Source: Faecalibacterium sp. I3-3-33 (lineage in GTDB: Bacteria; Bacillota; Clostridia; Oscillospirales; Ruminococcaceae). From it: a stretch of DNA of 64,000 nt. Shown piece after piece: positions 54,239 to 63,614 of this stretch. Location: the NCBI RefSeq assembly GCF_023347295.1, contig NZ_CP094469.1, positions 124,001 to 188,000 on the forward strand, read 5' to 3'. A program made the translations under genes and the position numbers. Position 1 is the stretch's first letter; the number at the start of each line of letters is the position of its first letter. The notes beneath the pieces were generated by a model, which was not told the origin of the DNA, made no database searches, and saw only the letters and a list, made by a program, of their open reading frames with translations.

Positions 54239-55921
54239 ATGGCAACAACAAAAGCGGCCCCGGGCAAAAAGGGGCTCATCAACTTCGACTTCTTACAGAA
54301 GCTGGGCAAGGTGCTGATGACGGTCATCGCCGTCATGCCGGCTGCCGGTCTGATGATCAGTCTGGGCAAGCTGGTGCAGATGGGCGGCGGCGACATCGCA
54401 GCGGTCATGACCATCGGCACCACGATGGAGAATATCGGCTGGGCGGTCATCAATAACCTGCACATCCTGTTCGCCGTTGCCATCGGCGGCAGCTGGGCAA
54501 AGGAGCGTGCGGGCGGTGCCTTTGCCGCCGTGCTGGCGTTCGCCCTCATCAACGTCATCACCGGCAACATCTTCGGCGTCACCAGCGCCATGCTGGCAGA
54601 CCCCAACGCCGTGACCCACACCCTGTTCGGGCAGGAGATCGCCGTCAACGGCTACTTCACCTCTGTGCTGGGCGCACCGGCGCTGAACATGGGTGTGTTC
54701 GTGGGTATCATCGCCGGTTTTGTTGGCGGCGTGGCTTACAATAAATACTACAACTTCCGCAAGCTGCCGGATGCGCTGGCCTTCTTCAACGGCAAGCGCT
54801 TCGTGCCCATGGTGGTCATTGCCTACTCGGTGGTCATCTCGCTGGTGCTGGCGCTGTTCTGGCCTGTGGTGCAGACCGGCATTAACAACTTTGGCATCTG
54901 GATCGCCAACTCTTCCGAGACTTCTCCCATTCTGGCTCCGTTCATCTATGGTACGCTGGAGCGTCTGCTGCTGCCCTTCGGCCTGCACCACATGCTGACC
55001 ATCCCCATGAACTACACCTCCTTCGGCGGCACCTACACCATCGCTACCGGCGTCAACGCAGGCAGTCAGGTGTTTGGTCAGGACCCGCTGTGGCTGGCAT
55101 GGGCAAACGACCTCATCAACTTCAAAAAGGCCGGCGATATGGCCGCTTACAACAACCTGCTGGCTACTGTCACCCCCGCCCGCTTCAAGGTGGGCCAGAT
55201 GATCGGTGCCACCGGTCTGCTGCTGGGCATTGCACTGGCTATGTTCCGTCGGGTGGATGCCGACAAGCGCGCAAACTATAAGTCCATGTTCATCTCCACC
55301 GCGCTGGCAGTGTTCCTGACCGGCGTCACCGAGCCGCTGGAATTCATGTTCATGTTCTGCGCTATGCCGCTGTACATCGTGTACGCACTGCTGCAGGGCT
55401 GCGCCTTCGCCATGGCGGGCATCATCCATCTGCGTCTGCACTCCTTCGGCAATCTGGAGTTCATCACCCGCATCCCCATGTCCCTGCAGGCGGGTCTGGG
55501 CGGCGATATCATCAACTTTGTGATTTGCGTGATCGCGTTCTTTGTTATCGGCTACTTCGTGGCCTACTTTATGATCGGCAAGCTTCAGCTGGCAACGCCG
55601 GGTCGTCTGGGCAACTACACCGATGACAACGCGGACGATTCTGCCGCCGCCGCAAAGACCGAGAAGAAGGCCGACAAAAAGGCTGATAACGGTCAGGCCG
55701 AGCGCATTATCGCCCTGCTGGGCGGCCGGGAGAACATCGTGCTGGTGGACGCCTGCATGACCCGTCTGCGCGTTACCGTGAAGGACCCCGCCAAGGTGGC
55801 CGACCTTGCCGCATGGAAGGCCGAGGGTGCTCTGAGCCTGCTGGTGAAGGGCGATGGCATTCAGGCCGTGTACGGCCCCAAGGCAGACGTTTTGAAATCT
55901 GACATCAACGATATTCTGTAA
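54239..55921 (+). CDS. PTS glucose/maltose-family EIICB transporter
   Basis: The 560-residue protein has an EIIC membrane domain (about 15-450; KVLMTVIAVMPAAGLMISLG, PFGLHHMLTIPMNYTSFGGT, LTGVTEPLEFMFMF). An alanine/lysine-rich linker and a C-terminal EIIB domain follow, with the phosphorylated cysteine in DACMTRLRV. It imports and phosphorylates a glucose-type sugar, possibly maltose; the EIIA partner is not encoded here. The ATG at 54239 follows AAGGAGG; a start at 54200 has none. It heads a unit with the EEP and malQ genes. Confidence 0.93.
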   Translation: MATTKAAPGKKGLINFDFLQKLGKVLMTVIAVMPAAGLMISLGKLVQMGGGDIAAVMTIGTTMENIGWAVINNLHILFAVAIGGSWAKERAGGAFAAVLAFALINVITGNIFGVTSAMLADPNAVTHTLFGQEIAVNGYFTSVLGAPALNMGVFVGIIAGFVGGVAYNKYYNFRKLPDALAFFNGKRFVPMVVIAYSVVISLVLALFWPVVQTGINNFGIWIANSSETSPILAPFIYGTLERLLLPFGLHHMLTIPMNYTSFGGTYTIATGVNAGSQVFGQDPLWLAWANDLINFKKAGDMAAYNNLLATVTPARFKVGQMIGATGLLLGIALAMFRRVDADKRANYKSMFISTALAVFLTGVTEPLEFMFMFCAMPLYIVYALLQGCAFAMAGIIHLRLHSFGNLEFITRIPMSLQAGLGGDIINFVICVIAFFVIGYFVAYFMIGKLQLATPGRLGNYTDDNADDSAAAAKTEKKADKKADNGQAERIIALLGGRENIVLVDACMTRLRVTVKDPAKVADLAAWKAEGALSLLVKGDGIQAVYGPKADVLKSDINDIL

Positions 55922-55927
55922 AAAACT

Positions 55928-56746
55928 ATGAAACTGCTGACATTGAATACCCACAGCCTTATCATCCCGGAGTATGAGGCAAAGCGGGAGATTTTTGTAG
56001 ACTTCATCGCAAAGGAGCAGCCGGAGGTGTTCGCCCTGCAGGAGGTGAACCAGACCGCCGCTGCGCCGCTGCTGGCAGAGGCTCCGGCGGGGTACTACCC
56101 CTGCCCCGGCAATATGGTGCTGCTGAAAGCGGACAACCACGCCGCAGCCGTGGCAAAAATGCTGGAAGCACGGGGTGTGCACTATTATTGGAGCTGGCTC
56201 CCGGCAAAGATAGGCTACGACAAATACGATGAGGGCATGGCGGTGTTCAGCCGTGCACCCATCACCGCCGCCGAGAACCTGCTACTGAGCCAGTCTAGCG
56301 ATTACAACAACTGGAAGACCCGCCGCACGCTGGGCGTCTGTGCAGGAGACGTCTGGTATTATACGGTGCATCTGGGCTGGTGGAAGGACGAAGTAGAACC
56401 TTTCGCTCCCCAGTGGGAAAAGCTTTCAAAGGCGGCGGGCGCAAAAAAGACCGCCTTTCTGCTGGGCGACTTCAACAGTGAAGCCGATGTGCGGGGCGAG
56501 GGCTACGACCTTGTCCGGCGCAGCGGCTGGCAGGATACCTACTGCTTGGCGCAGCAGCGGGACGCAGGCTACACGGTGGTGGAAGCCATTGATGGCTGGC
56601 GGGATGCCCCGGATGCAGCGGCCAAAAAGCGCATCGACCAGATCTGGTGCTCCAAGGCGGTGGCTGTAAAGAGCAGCCGGGTGGTGTTTGGCGGCCTGCA
56701 GGAGCCGCAGGTGTCTGACCATGCCGGTGTTATGATCGAGTTATAA
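55928..56746 (+). CDS. Endonuclease/exonuclease/phosphatase (EEP) family hydrolase
   Basis: A 272-residue enzyme with the EEP core: LLTLNTHSLI, FALQEVNQT (metal-binding glutamate), LLGDFNSEADV and the C-terminal SDHAGVMIEL. The fold cleaves phosphodiesters or phosphate esters. It begins six bases after the PTS gene stop with no strong ribosome-binding site of its own, so it is probably translationally coupled. The substrate is unknown; in this operon a sugar-phosphate or nucleotide substrate is as likely as DNA. Confidence 0.85.
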   Translation: MKLLTLNTHSLIIPEYEAKREIFVDFIAKEQPEVFALQEVNQTAAAPLLAEAPAGYYPCPGNMVLLKADNHAAAVAKMLEARGVHYYWSWLPAKIGYDKYDEGMAVFSRAPITAAENLLLSQSSDYNNWKTRRTLGVCAGDVWYYTVHLGWWKDEVEPFAPQWEKLSKAAGAKKTAFLLGDFNSEADVRGEGYDLVRRSGWQDTYCLAQQRDAGYTVVEAIDGWRDAPDAAAKKRIDQIWCSKAVAVKSSRVVFGGLQEPQVSDHAGVMIEL

Positions 56747-56762
56747 AGGAAGGTAAAAGAAG

Positions 56763-58265
56763 ATGCAGAGAAGCGCAGGCATTTTGCTGCCCATCAGCAG
56801 TCTGCCGTCCCCTTACGGCATCGGCTGCTTTTCGCAGGAAGCATACGACTTTGTGGATTGGCTCAAGGAAGCCAGGCAGACCTATTGGCAGATTTTACCG
56901 CTGGGTGTGACCAGCTACGGCGACAGCCCGTACCAGAGCTTTTCCGCCTTTGCGGGCAACCCCTATTTCATCAGTCTGGACGCACTGGTGGAGGAAGGGG
57001 TGCTGACCGCCGCCGAGTGCAAAAAGGCAAACTTCGGCCGCAAGGCAGACGACATTGATTACAGCCGCCTGTATACCGAGCGCGGCCGCCTGCTGCGGCT
57101 GGCGTACTCCCGCAGCGACATCGGCCACAACGAAGCATTTGCGGCATTCTGCGAGAAAAACAAGTGGTGGCTGGACGATTTTGCCCTGTTCATGGCGGTA
57201 AAGGACCGCTTTGAGGGCAAGCCGTGGATCGAGTGGGCAGAGGATATCCGTCTGCGCTGGCAGCCCGCCATGGACTACTACCGCCGGGAGCTGTACTTTG
57301 AGGTGGAGTACCACAAGTATCTTCAGTTCAAGTTCGAGGAGCAGTGGCGCAAACTGAAAGCCTACGCCAACAGCAAGGGCATCCAGATCATCGGTGATAT
57401 CCCCATCTATGTGGCGCTGGATTCTGCGGACGCTTGGGCAAACCCGGGCCTGTTCCAGCTGGACAAGGACAACGTTCCCACGGCAGTGGCGGGCGTTCCC
57501 CCGGATGGCTTCTCCCCCACCGGTCAGCTCTGGGGCAACCCGCTTTATCGCTGGGAAGCACACCGCGCGACCGGCTATCAGTGGTGGATCACCCGGCTGT
57601 GGTACTGCTTCGAGCTGTACGATGTGGTGCGCATCGACCACTTCCGCGGCTTCGACGAGTATTTCTCCATCCCCTACGGCAGCGAGACCGCCGTGGATGG
57701 CCACTGGGAAAAAGGCCCCGGCATCGAGCTGTTCCGCGCGGTGGAGCAGGCACTGGGCAAGCGGGAGATCATCGCAGAGGATCTCGGCTACATGAGCGAC
57801 ACCGTGCGGCAGCTGGTGCGGGACAGCGGTTTCCCCGGCATGAAGGTGCTGGAATTTGCCTTTGACTCCCGCGATACTGGCAGCGCCAGCGACTATCTGC
57901 CCCACAACTACCCGGTGAACAGCGTGGCGTATACCGGCACCCACGACAACGAGACACTGGTCTCCTGGTACCAGACCATCTCGGACGCCGAGCGCGCCAT
58001 GGTGCGGGATTACCTGTACGACTACGCCACCCCGGACGAGCAGCTTTATAAAAGCATGATCGCACTGATCCTGCGCAGCGCAGCGGCAAAGTGCATCATC
58101 CCTATGCAGGACTGGCTGGGGCTGGACAACGCTGCCCGCATCAATAAGCCCTCCACCGTAGGGCAGAACTGGCGCTGGCGGCTGAAAAAGACCCAGCTGA
58201 CCAAGAAGCTCCAAAAAGAGATCTGCCAGCTGACCACCCGCTACGGCCGGATGAACTGGGCGTAA
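56763..58265 (+). CDS. malQ: 4-alpha-glucanotransferase (GH77)
   Basis: At 500 residues it has the full GH77 signature set: SSLPSPYGIGCF, YGDSPYQSFSAFAGNPYFIS, PIYVALDSADAWANP, the nucleophile in RIDHFRGFDEYF, the acid/base in IAEDLGYMS and the third carboxylate in GTHDNETLVSW. It transfers maltosyl and longer alpha-1,4-glucan units, feeding maltodextrins to central metabolism. GGAAGG precedes the start. It fits with the PTS and GH31 genes. Confidence 0.96.
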   Translation: MQRSAGILLPISSLPSPYGIGCFSQEAYDFVDWLKEARQTYWQILPLGVTSYGDSPYQSFSAFAGNPYFISLDALVEEGVLTAAECKKANFGRKADDIDYSRLYTERGRLLRLAYSRSDIGHNEAFAAFCEKNKWWLDDFALFMAVKDRFEGKPWIEWAEDIRLRWQPAMDYYRRELYFEVEYHKYLQFKFEEQWRKLKAYANSKGIQIIGDIPIYVALDSADAWANPGLFQLDKDNVPTAVAGVPPDGFSPTGQLWGNPLYRWEAHRATGYQWWITRLWYCFELYDVVRIDHFRGFDEYFSIPYGSETAVDGHWEKGPGIELFRAVEQALGKREIIAEDLGYMSDTVRQLVRDSGFPGMKVLEFAFDSRDTGSASDYLPHNYPVNSVAYTGTHDNETLVSWYQTISDAERAMVRDYLYDYATPDEQLYKSMIALILRSAAAKCIIPMQDWLGLDNAARINKPSTVGQNWRWRLKKTQLTKKLQKEICQLTTRYGRMNWA

Positions 58266-58284
58266 CCGAAAGAAACTTCAATAC

Positions 58285-58324
58285 AAAGGGCAGGGCAGCC
58301 TGTGGGCTGCCCTGCCCTTTGTTG
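58285..58324 (+). terminator. Terminator of the PTS-EEP-malQ unit
   Basis: AAAGGGCAGGGCAGCC pairs perfectly over 16 bases around TGTG and ends in TTTGTTG, just after the malQ stop. Confidence 0.88.
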
Positions 58325-58410
58325 CGGAGTGCCCCTTGGCAAACCCGGCGTGATTGCGCTATAATAGAGCCGTAACAGTTCCACAAAGGTGTGGTAAGGG
58401 AGGTGCGGTC

Positions 58411-59121
58411 ATGATCCGGGTGGCGATCGTAGAGGATGACGCGGAGGTACAGGGAGTATTGCAGGAGTATGTCCGGCGGTATACCCGGCAGTACGGGACA
58501 GAGTTTGAGGTAACGGTCTTTGCGGACGGCGTGGACATTCTGGAGGATTACCGCGCGGTCTACGATATTATTTTTCTGGATGTGGAGATGAAGCATCTGG
58601 ACGGCATGGCCACGGCAGAGCGCATCCGGCAGATGGATGCAGATGTCATCCTGATCTTCATCACCAACATGGCGCAGTATGCCATCCGGGGCTACTCGGT
58701 GGGAGCGCTGGACTATGTGCTGAAGCCGGTGCCCTACTTTGCCTTTTCGCAGCAGCTGCTCAAGGCCGTTACCCGGCTGGAAAAGCGGGCAAAGCGCTAC
58801 CTGACCGTGCCGGTGGAGGGCGGGCTGCGGCGGCTGGACACTGCAAGCATTTATTATTTGGAAAGCGAGGGGCATCGGGTGCACTTTTACACCGATGAGG
58901 GCGATTTTTCTGCCCCCGGTGCCCTCAAGGCCTTTGAGGAAAAGCTGGCAGACTGCCCCTTTGCCCGATGCAACAGCGGCTATCTTGTCAATCTGGCACA
59001 GGTGCGGGAGCTGCGGCAGAGCACCGTACAGGTGGGCCCCTGCGAGCTGCAGGTCAGCCGCCCCAAGCGCAAGGCCTTTCTTGCCGCACTGACCGATTAC
59101 ATCGGAGGTGAGGGCTCATGA
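58411..59121 (+). CDS. LytTR family response regulator
   Basis: The 236-residue regulator has a receiver domain (about 1-125) with acidic residues EDD at 8-10, the phospho-acceptor Asp57 in IFLDVEM and the lysine in YVLKPV. A C-terminal LytTR DNA-binding domain follows (about 140-235; SIYYLESEGHRVHFY, FARCNSGYLVNLAQV). AAGGGAGG precedes the ATG. It overlaps the sensor kinase by four bases. Targets are probably the adjacent GH3 genes, but no LytTR box was identified. Confidence 0.92.
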   Translation: MIRVAIVEDDAEVQGVLQEYVRRYTRQYGTEFEVTVFADGVDILEDYRAVYDIIFLDVEMKHLDGMATAERIRQMDADVILIFITNMAQYAIRGYSVGALDYVLKPVPYFAFSQQLLKAVTRLEKRAKRYLTVPVEGGLRRLDTASIYYLESEGHRVHFYTDEGDFSAPGALKAFEEKLADCPFARCNSGYLVNLAQVRELRQSTVQVGPCELQVSRPKRKAFLAALTDYIGGEGS

Positions 59122-60392
59122 CCGCGCTGCCGGATATCCCCCGGCTGTACACCGCCCTTGCCGAGTGTCTGGCGGTGCTGCTGGTCACACCGGCGCTTGC
59201 ACCCCGCTTTTCCAAGGCAGTTACCGTGGGTGTCACCCTGCTGTGGGCGGCGGTGCTGTCGGCCTTTCTGGGGCTGACGGGCAACGTGCCCGGCGGGCTC
59301 TGGATCCCCTGCATGGCGGCGGCCATCGGGTTTTCCTACCTATATCTATGGGGTGTGTGGAGCATCACCCTGCTGGAAGCCGGGTATCACTGCGCCCGGG
59401 CGTTCATTCTGGCAGAACTTGCCGCCAGCGTGGAATGGCAGCTGCACTGCGCCCTCTGGCCCGCCCGCAGCCCGTGGGAGCCGCTGTCTTTGCTGCTGCT
59501 GGCGCTGGTGTACGGGGCGCTGTTCGGGGGGATGAGCTATTGGCTGCACATCAGACCCCAGCCTGCCGGGCATCTGCAGATCAGCGGCAGCGCTGCCCTG
59601 ACGGCGGTCATGTTGGCGCTGACCGCCTTTGCGGTGAGCAATCTGGGCTTTCTGCCGGGCAGCGATATCAACATGAGCATCTTTTCCATCCGCACACTGG
59701 TGGATTTTTCCGGCGTGTTGATCCTGACCGTGCAGCACGAGCAGCTGCGGGAAAACGCTTTGCACAGCGAGCTTACCGCCATGGACGAGGTGCTGCACCG
59801 CCAGTACGAGCAGTACAAGCGCAGCAAGGAGGGCATCAACCTCATCAACCGGCGGTACCATGAACTGAAAGTCCAGCTTGCCCGCATCCGGGAGGAGCAG
59901 GACCAGACCAAGCAGAACGCCGCCATTGCCGCCATGGAGCAGAACATCCGCCAGTACGAGGCCGAGAACAAGACCGGCAACCCGGTGCTGGACACCATCC
60001 TTACCGCCAAGACCATGGAGTGTCAGCAGGAGAACATTACCATCACCAGCGTAGCGGACGGCAGAATGCTGGGCTTTCTCACCATCCGGGAGCTGTGCAC
60101 CATCGTGGGCGTGGCGCTGGACAACGCCATTGCCGCCGTCCGCGCCGAGCCGGACCCCGAAAAGCGGCTGGTCAAGGTGGCGGTTTACAGTCAGGGCGGT
60201 TTTGCCATGCTGCGGTTCGAGCACTATACAGAGGCCGCCCCCGCACTGGATGCGGACGGCCTGCCGCAGCAGGGGTCGGACCTGAAAAGCGTCCGCACCA
60301 CCGTCGGGCAGCACGGCGGCAGCATGACGCTGCACTGGGAAAACAACTGGTGCATCCTGCGGATCTTATTTCCGCTGTCAAAAAACAAATGA
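59118..60392 (+). CDS. AgrC/GHKL-type sensor histidine kinase
   Basis: A 424-residue sensor with about six transmembrane helices in the first 210 residues. A coiled-coil linker then contains RRYHELKVQLARIREEQDQ (the histidine is the likely phosphorylation site), and a GHKL ATPase domain has GVALDNAIAAV (N box). It pairs with the LytTR regulator and probably senses an extracellular signal. An overlap of four bases couples translation. Confidence 0.9.
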   Translation: MTALPDIPRLYTALAECLAVLLVTPALAPRFSKAVTVGVTLLWAAVLSAFLGLTGNVPGGLWIPCMAAAIGFSYLYLWGVWSITLLEAGYHCARAFILAELAASVEWQLHCALWPARSPWEPLSLLLLALVYGALFGGMSYWLHIRPQPAGHLQISGSAALTAVMLALTAFAVSNLGFLPGSDINMSIFSIRTLVDFSGVLILTVQHEQLRENALHSELTAMDEVLHRQYEQYKRSKEGINLINRRYHELKVQLARIREEQDQTKQNAAIAAMEQNIRQYEAENKTGNPVLDTILTAKTMECQQENITITSVADGRMLGFLTIRELCTIVGVALDNAIAAVRAEPDPEKRLVKVAVYSQGGFAMLRFEHYTEAAPALDADGLPQQGSDLKSVRTTVGQHGGSMTLHWENNWCILRILFPLSKNK

Positions 60393-60398
60393 ATTTTT

Positions 60399-60426
60399 AC
60401 GGCAGGTATCCCCTGCCGTTTTTTGT
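60399..60426 (+). terminator. Terminator after the LytTR/GHKL pair
   Basis: ACGGCAGG pairs with CCTGCCGT and is followed by TTTTTTG a few bases after the kinase stop. Confidence 0.8.
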
Positions 60427-60543
60427 TGTCTGGCAGGGTGCACAAATGCAACGGGGCGATATTTGTGTATTAGCACAATAAAATTTGAAACCTTATTGTA
60501 ACTTTTGCAAATTATGCGTTCAAAACGACAGATTATGAACAAA

Positions 60544-60574
60544 TTGAAAATTCCTCGTCAGCTTCTGGTATCAT
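60544..60574 (+). promoter_or_regulatory. Candidate promoter of the first GH3 gene
   Basis: TTGAAA (60544-60549) and TATCAT (60569-60574) are separated by 19 bases, about 65 bases upstream of the start codon at 60640. The 60426-60639 stretch is AT-rich and otherwise holds no gene. Confidence 0.4.
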
Positions 60575-60639
60575 ATAGCCAAGCTGGCAGGGGCGTCCTC
60601 TGCCTTTGTCCGATTCGACAAAACAAGGAGGAGAAAACT

Positions 60640-63498
60640 ATGTTGTCCATCAATATGGATGACGTCATCAAGGTTCTCAACTCGATCAAATCGCAGTTGA
60701 TCGGCTTTGGTGTCGTAGCAGTTCTGCTGATCGCAGTCATGATCGCCTGCCGTAAGCAGAGCAAGTCCAAAAAGTATCTGATCCGCTGGCAGGCGGGTCT
60801 GGGCATGGTGCTGGCGCTGGCTATCACCGTGAACCTGATCCTGACCGGCCCCATGTACTCCATGGTCACCCTTGCCACCGGCGGCGGCAAGGTCAGCGAG
60901 GAGAACGTGGCATCCGCTACCCAGCTGTGCGAGGACATTGCCGATGAGGGCATCGTCCTGCTGGATAACGACGGCACCCTGCCCATGGCAAAGAACAGCA
61001 AGCTGAACGTCTTTGGCTGGGCTTCCACCAACCCCTGCTACGGCGGCACCGGTTCCGGTGCACTGTCCGATGCTTATCCCACCGTCACCCTGCTGGAGGG
61101 CCTGAAGAATGCCGGCTTTGAGCTGAACACCGAGCTCTCCGACTTCTACACCGCCTACCGTGCAGACCGCCCGGTGGTGGGCATGTTCTCTCAGGACTGG
61201 ACCCTGCCGGAGCCGGAGGCCGCACAGTACACCGACGAGATGATGAACAACGCCAAGGCTTTCTCTGATACCGCCATGGTAGTCATCACCCGCGTGGGCG
61301 GCGAGGGTGCTGACCTGCCCACCGATGTGTCTCAGGTCACCTACGACGCAGGCCACAGCTACAACGATTTTGAGCCCGGCGACCACTACCTGCAGCTGTC
61401 CAAGACCGAGAAGGACATGATCGATCTGGTCTGCAAGAACTTTGATAAGGTCGTTGTGGTCTACAACGGCGCCAACGCTATGGAGCTGGGCTGGGTCAAG
61501 GATTACAGCCAGATCAAGAGCGTTGTCTGGTGCGCAGGCACCGGTCAGAGCGGCTTCAACGCTCTGGGCTCCATCCTCTGCGGCGATGTGAACCCCTCCG
61601 GCCGTACCATTGATACCTTTGTGTACGACCTGACCCAGACCCCCACCGCGAACAACTTTGGCAACTTCAACTACACCAACATGGACGAGTTCAAGGCCAA
61701 TTCCTTTGGTGCTGATACCATCCCCGCCTTTGTCAACTATGTTGAGGGCATCTATGTCGGCTACAAGTTCTACGAAACTGCTGCCGCCGAGGGCCTCATC
61801 GACTACGACAAGACTGTGGTGTATCCCTTCGGCCGCGGCCTGAGCTACACCACCTTCACCCAGACCCTGAACAGCGTTACCGAGGCGGACGGCACCATCA
61901 CCGTGGATGTCACCGTCACCAACACCGGTTCTGCCTCCGGTAAGGAGGTCGTGGAGGTCTACTATAATCCTCCGTACACCAACGGCGGCATTGAGAAGGC
62001 TTCTGCAAACCTGATCGGCTTTGCCAAGACCTCTGAGCTGGCTCCCGGCGCTTCCGAGAACGTCACCGTTACCTTCAAGGCCGAGGATATGGCCTCCTAC
62101 GACACCTACGGCAAGGGCTGCTATGTGCTGGAAAAGGGCGATTACGTCATCAGCATCAACGCCGATTCCCACACCGTTCTGGATTCCAAGGTCTACAATG
62201 TGGCTTCCGACATCGTCTACGACGCTTCCAACAAGCGTGAGAGCGATGTGGAGGTGGCTGACAACAAGTTCGACTTTGCCGAGGGCAATGTGACCTACCT
62301 GTCCCGCGCCGACGGCTTTGCCAACTACGCCGAGGCTACCGCTGCTCCCGCAGACTTCGAACTGCCGGCAGAGGCTAAGGCAACCTTCTACAACAACTCC
62401 AACTGGAACCCCGAGGACTTCAACAACGCCGACGACGTGGCTCCCACCACCGGTGCCAAGAACGGCCTGAAGCTGAAGGACATGGTGGGCGTGGATTACA
62501 ACGACGCCCAGTGGGATGCCTTCCTCGATCAGCTGACCGTTGCCGATATGGACAAGCTCATTGCTCTGGGCGGCTATCAGTCCGTGGCAGTGGATTCCAT
62601 CGGCAAGGTGCAGGCCATCGACTGCGACGGCCCCGCCTCCATCAACAACAACTTTACTAAGCAGGGCTCCATCGGCTTCCCCTCCGCTGTGATGATCGCA
62701 GCTACCTGGAACACCGATCTGGCACATGACTTCGGCACCTCCATCGGCAAGATGGCGGACGACATGGACGTTTCCGGCTGGTACGCACCGGCTATGAACA
62801 TCCACCGCTCCGCTTTCGCAGGCCGTAACTTCGAGTACTACTCTGAGGACGGCGTGCTGTCCGGCGCAATGGCTGCCAATGCCATCATGGGCTCTCAGGA
62901 GCAGGGCGTCTACGCCTTCATGAAGCACTTTGCTCTGAACGATCAGGAGACCAACCGCTGCGGTATGCTCTGCACCTGGTCCAACGAGCAGGCCATCCGC
63001 GAGATCTACCTCAAGCCCTTCGAGCAGTGCATCAAGGCAGCTGACTGCCATGCCGTTATGTCCTCCTTCAACTACATCGGCAACACCTACGCCGGTAACT
63101 GCTCTGCCCTGCTGAACGACGTTCTGCGCGGCGAGTGGGGCTTCGTGGGCATGGTGCTGACCGACTACTACGGTGTCTACGGCTATCAGGATTCTGACCG
63201 CCTGATCCGCAACGGCGGCGACTTCTGCCTGGTCAACTACGACACCGAGACCAACCACCTGACCGATACCACCAGCGCTACCGCTCTGGTGTCCGCACGT
63301 CAGGCCTGCAAGAACATCCTGTACACTGTGGCAAACTCCCGTGCTTACTACCCTGAGAACCTGAACCCCGGTATGCCCGGTTGGGAAAAGGTGATGATCG
63401 GTGTGGACGTTGTACTGGCAGCCGCTCTGATCGCACTGGAAGTTCTGGTGGTCAAAAAGGGCTATGCAAAGCGCAAGGAAGAGGAAGTCAACGCCTGA
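60640..63498 (+). CDS. Membrane-anchored, domain-permuted GH3 glycoside hydrolase
   Basis: A 952-residue protein. Two transmembrane helices lie near 17-36 and 52-72, with a positively charged loop between them (RKQSKSKKYLIRW). Then come the GH3 C-terminal alpha/beta domain (about 100-410), a fibronectin-III-like domain (about 430-530) and, last, the GH3 catalytic barrel (about 615-910) with the expected nucleophile aspartate in GMVLTDYYG. A third helix and a basic tail end the protein. The domain order is the reverse of typical GH3 enzymes but known from some ruminococcal beta-glucosidases. The positive-inside rule places the catalytic part outside the cell. AAGGAGG precedes the ATG. Confidence 0.88.
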   Translation: MLSINMDDVIKVLNSIKSQLIGFGVVAVLLIAVMIACRKQSKSKKYLIRWQAGLGMVLALAITVNLILTGPMYSMVTLATGGGKVSEENVASATQLCEDIADEGIVLLDNDGTLPMAKNSKLNVFGWASTNPCYGGTGSGALSDAYPTVTLLEGLKNAGFELNTELSDFYTAYRADRPVVGMFSQDWTLPEPEAAQYTDEMMNNAKAFSDTAMVVITRVGGEGADLPTDVSQVTYDAGHSYNDFEPGDHYLQLSKTEKDMIDLVCKNFDKVVVVYNGANAMELGWVKDYSQIKSVVWCAGTGQSGFNALGSILCGDVNPSGRTIDTFVYDLTQTPTANNFGNFNYTNMDEFKANSFGADTIPAFVNYVEGIYVGYKFYETAAAEGLIDYDKTVVYPFGRGLSYTTFTQTLNSVTEADGTITVDVTVTNTGSASGKEVVEVYYNPPYTNGGIEKASANLIGFAKTSELAPGASENVTVTFKAEDMASYDTYGKGCYVLEKGDYVISINADSHTVLDSKVYNVASDIVYDASNKRESDVEVADNKFDFAEGNVTYLSRADGFANYAEATAAPADFELPAEAKATFYNNSNWNPEDFNNADDVAPTTGAKNGLKLKDMVGVDYNDAQWDAFLDQLTVADMDKLIALGGYQSVAVDSIGKVQAIDCDGPASINNNFTKQGSIGFPSAVMIAATWNTDLAHDFGTSIGKMADDMDVSGWYAPAMNIHRSAFAGRNFEYYSEDGVLSGAMAANAIMGSQEQGVYAFMKHFALNDQETNRCGMLCTWSNEQAIREIYLKPFEQCIKAADCHAVMSSFNYIGNTYAGNCSALLNDVLRGEWGFVGMVLTDYYGVYGYQDSDRLIRNGGDFCLVNYDTETNHLTDTTSATALVSARQACKNILYTVANSRAYYPENLNPGMPGWEKVMIGVDVVLAAALIALEVLVVKKGYAKRKEEEVNA

Positions 63499-63550
63499 TT
63501 CTAGGTAAGACGCTCTGAACGTTTGCAGCACCTGAACTGAAACCAGACCA

Positions 63551-63585
63551 AAGGCCCGCTGCGTAAAAAACAGCGGGCCTTTTCT
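63551..63585 (+). terminator. Terminator between the two GH3 genes
   Basis: AAGGCCCGCTG and CAGCGGGCCTT pair around a 9-base A-rich loop and end in TTTTC. It lies 50 bases after the first GH3 stop. Confidence 0.8.
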
Positions 63586-63614
63586 GGATTTGAAAAGGCA
63601 AAGAGGAAAATGCC

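Noticed and set aside
54293..56182. Minus-strand open frame of 629 codons opposite the PTS gene
   Set aside because: Histidine/glutamine-rich shadow translation without any domain; the plus strand encodes a clear EIICB.
60571..63531. Minus-strand open frame of 986 codons opposite the GH3 gene
   Set aside because: Same codon-bias shadow; the plus strand has full GH3 motifs and a proper ribosome-binding site.
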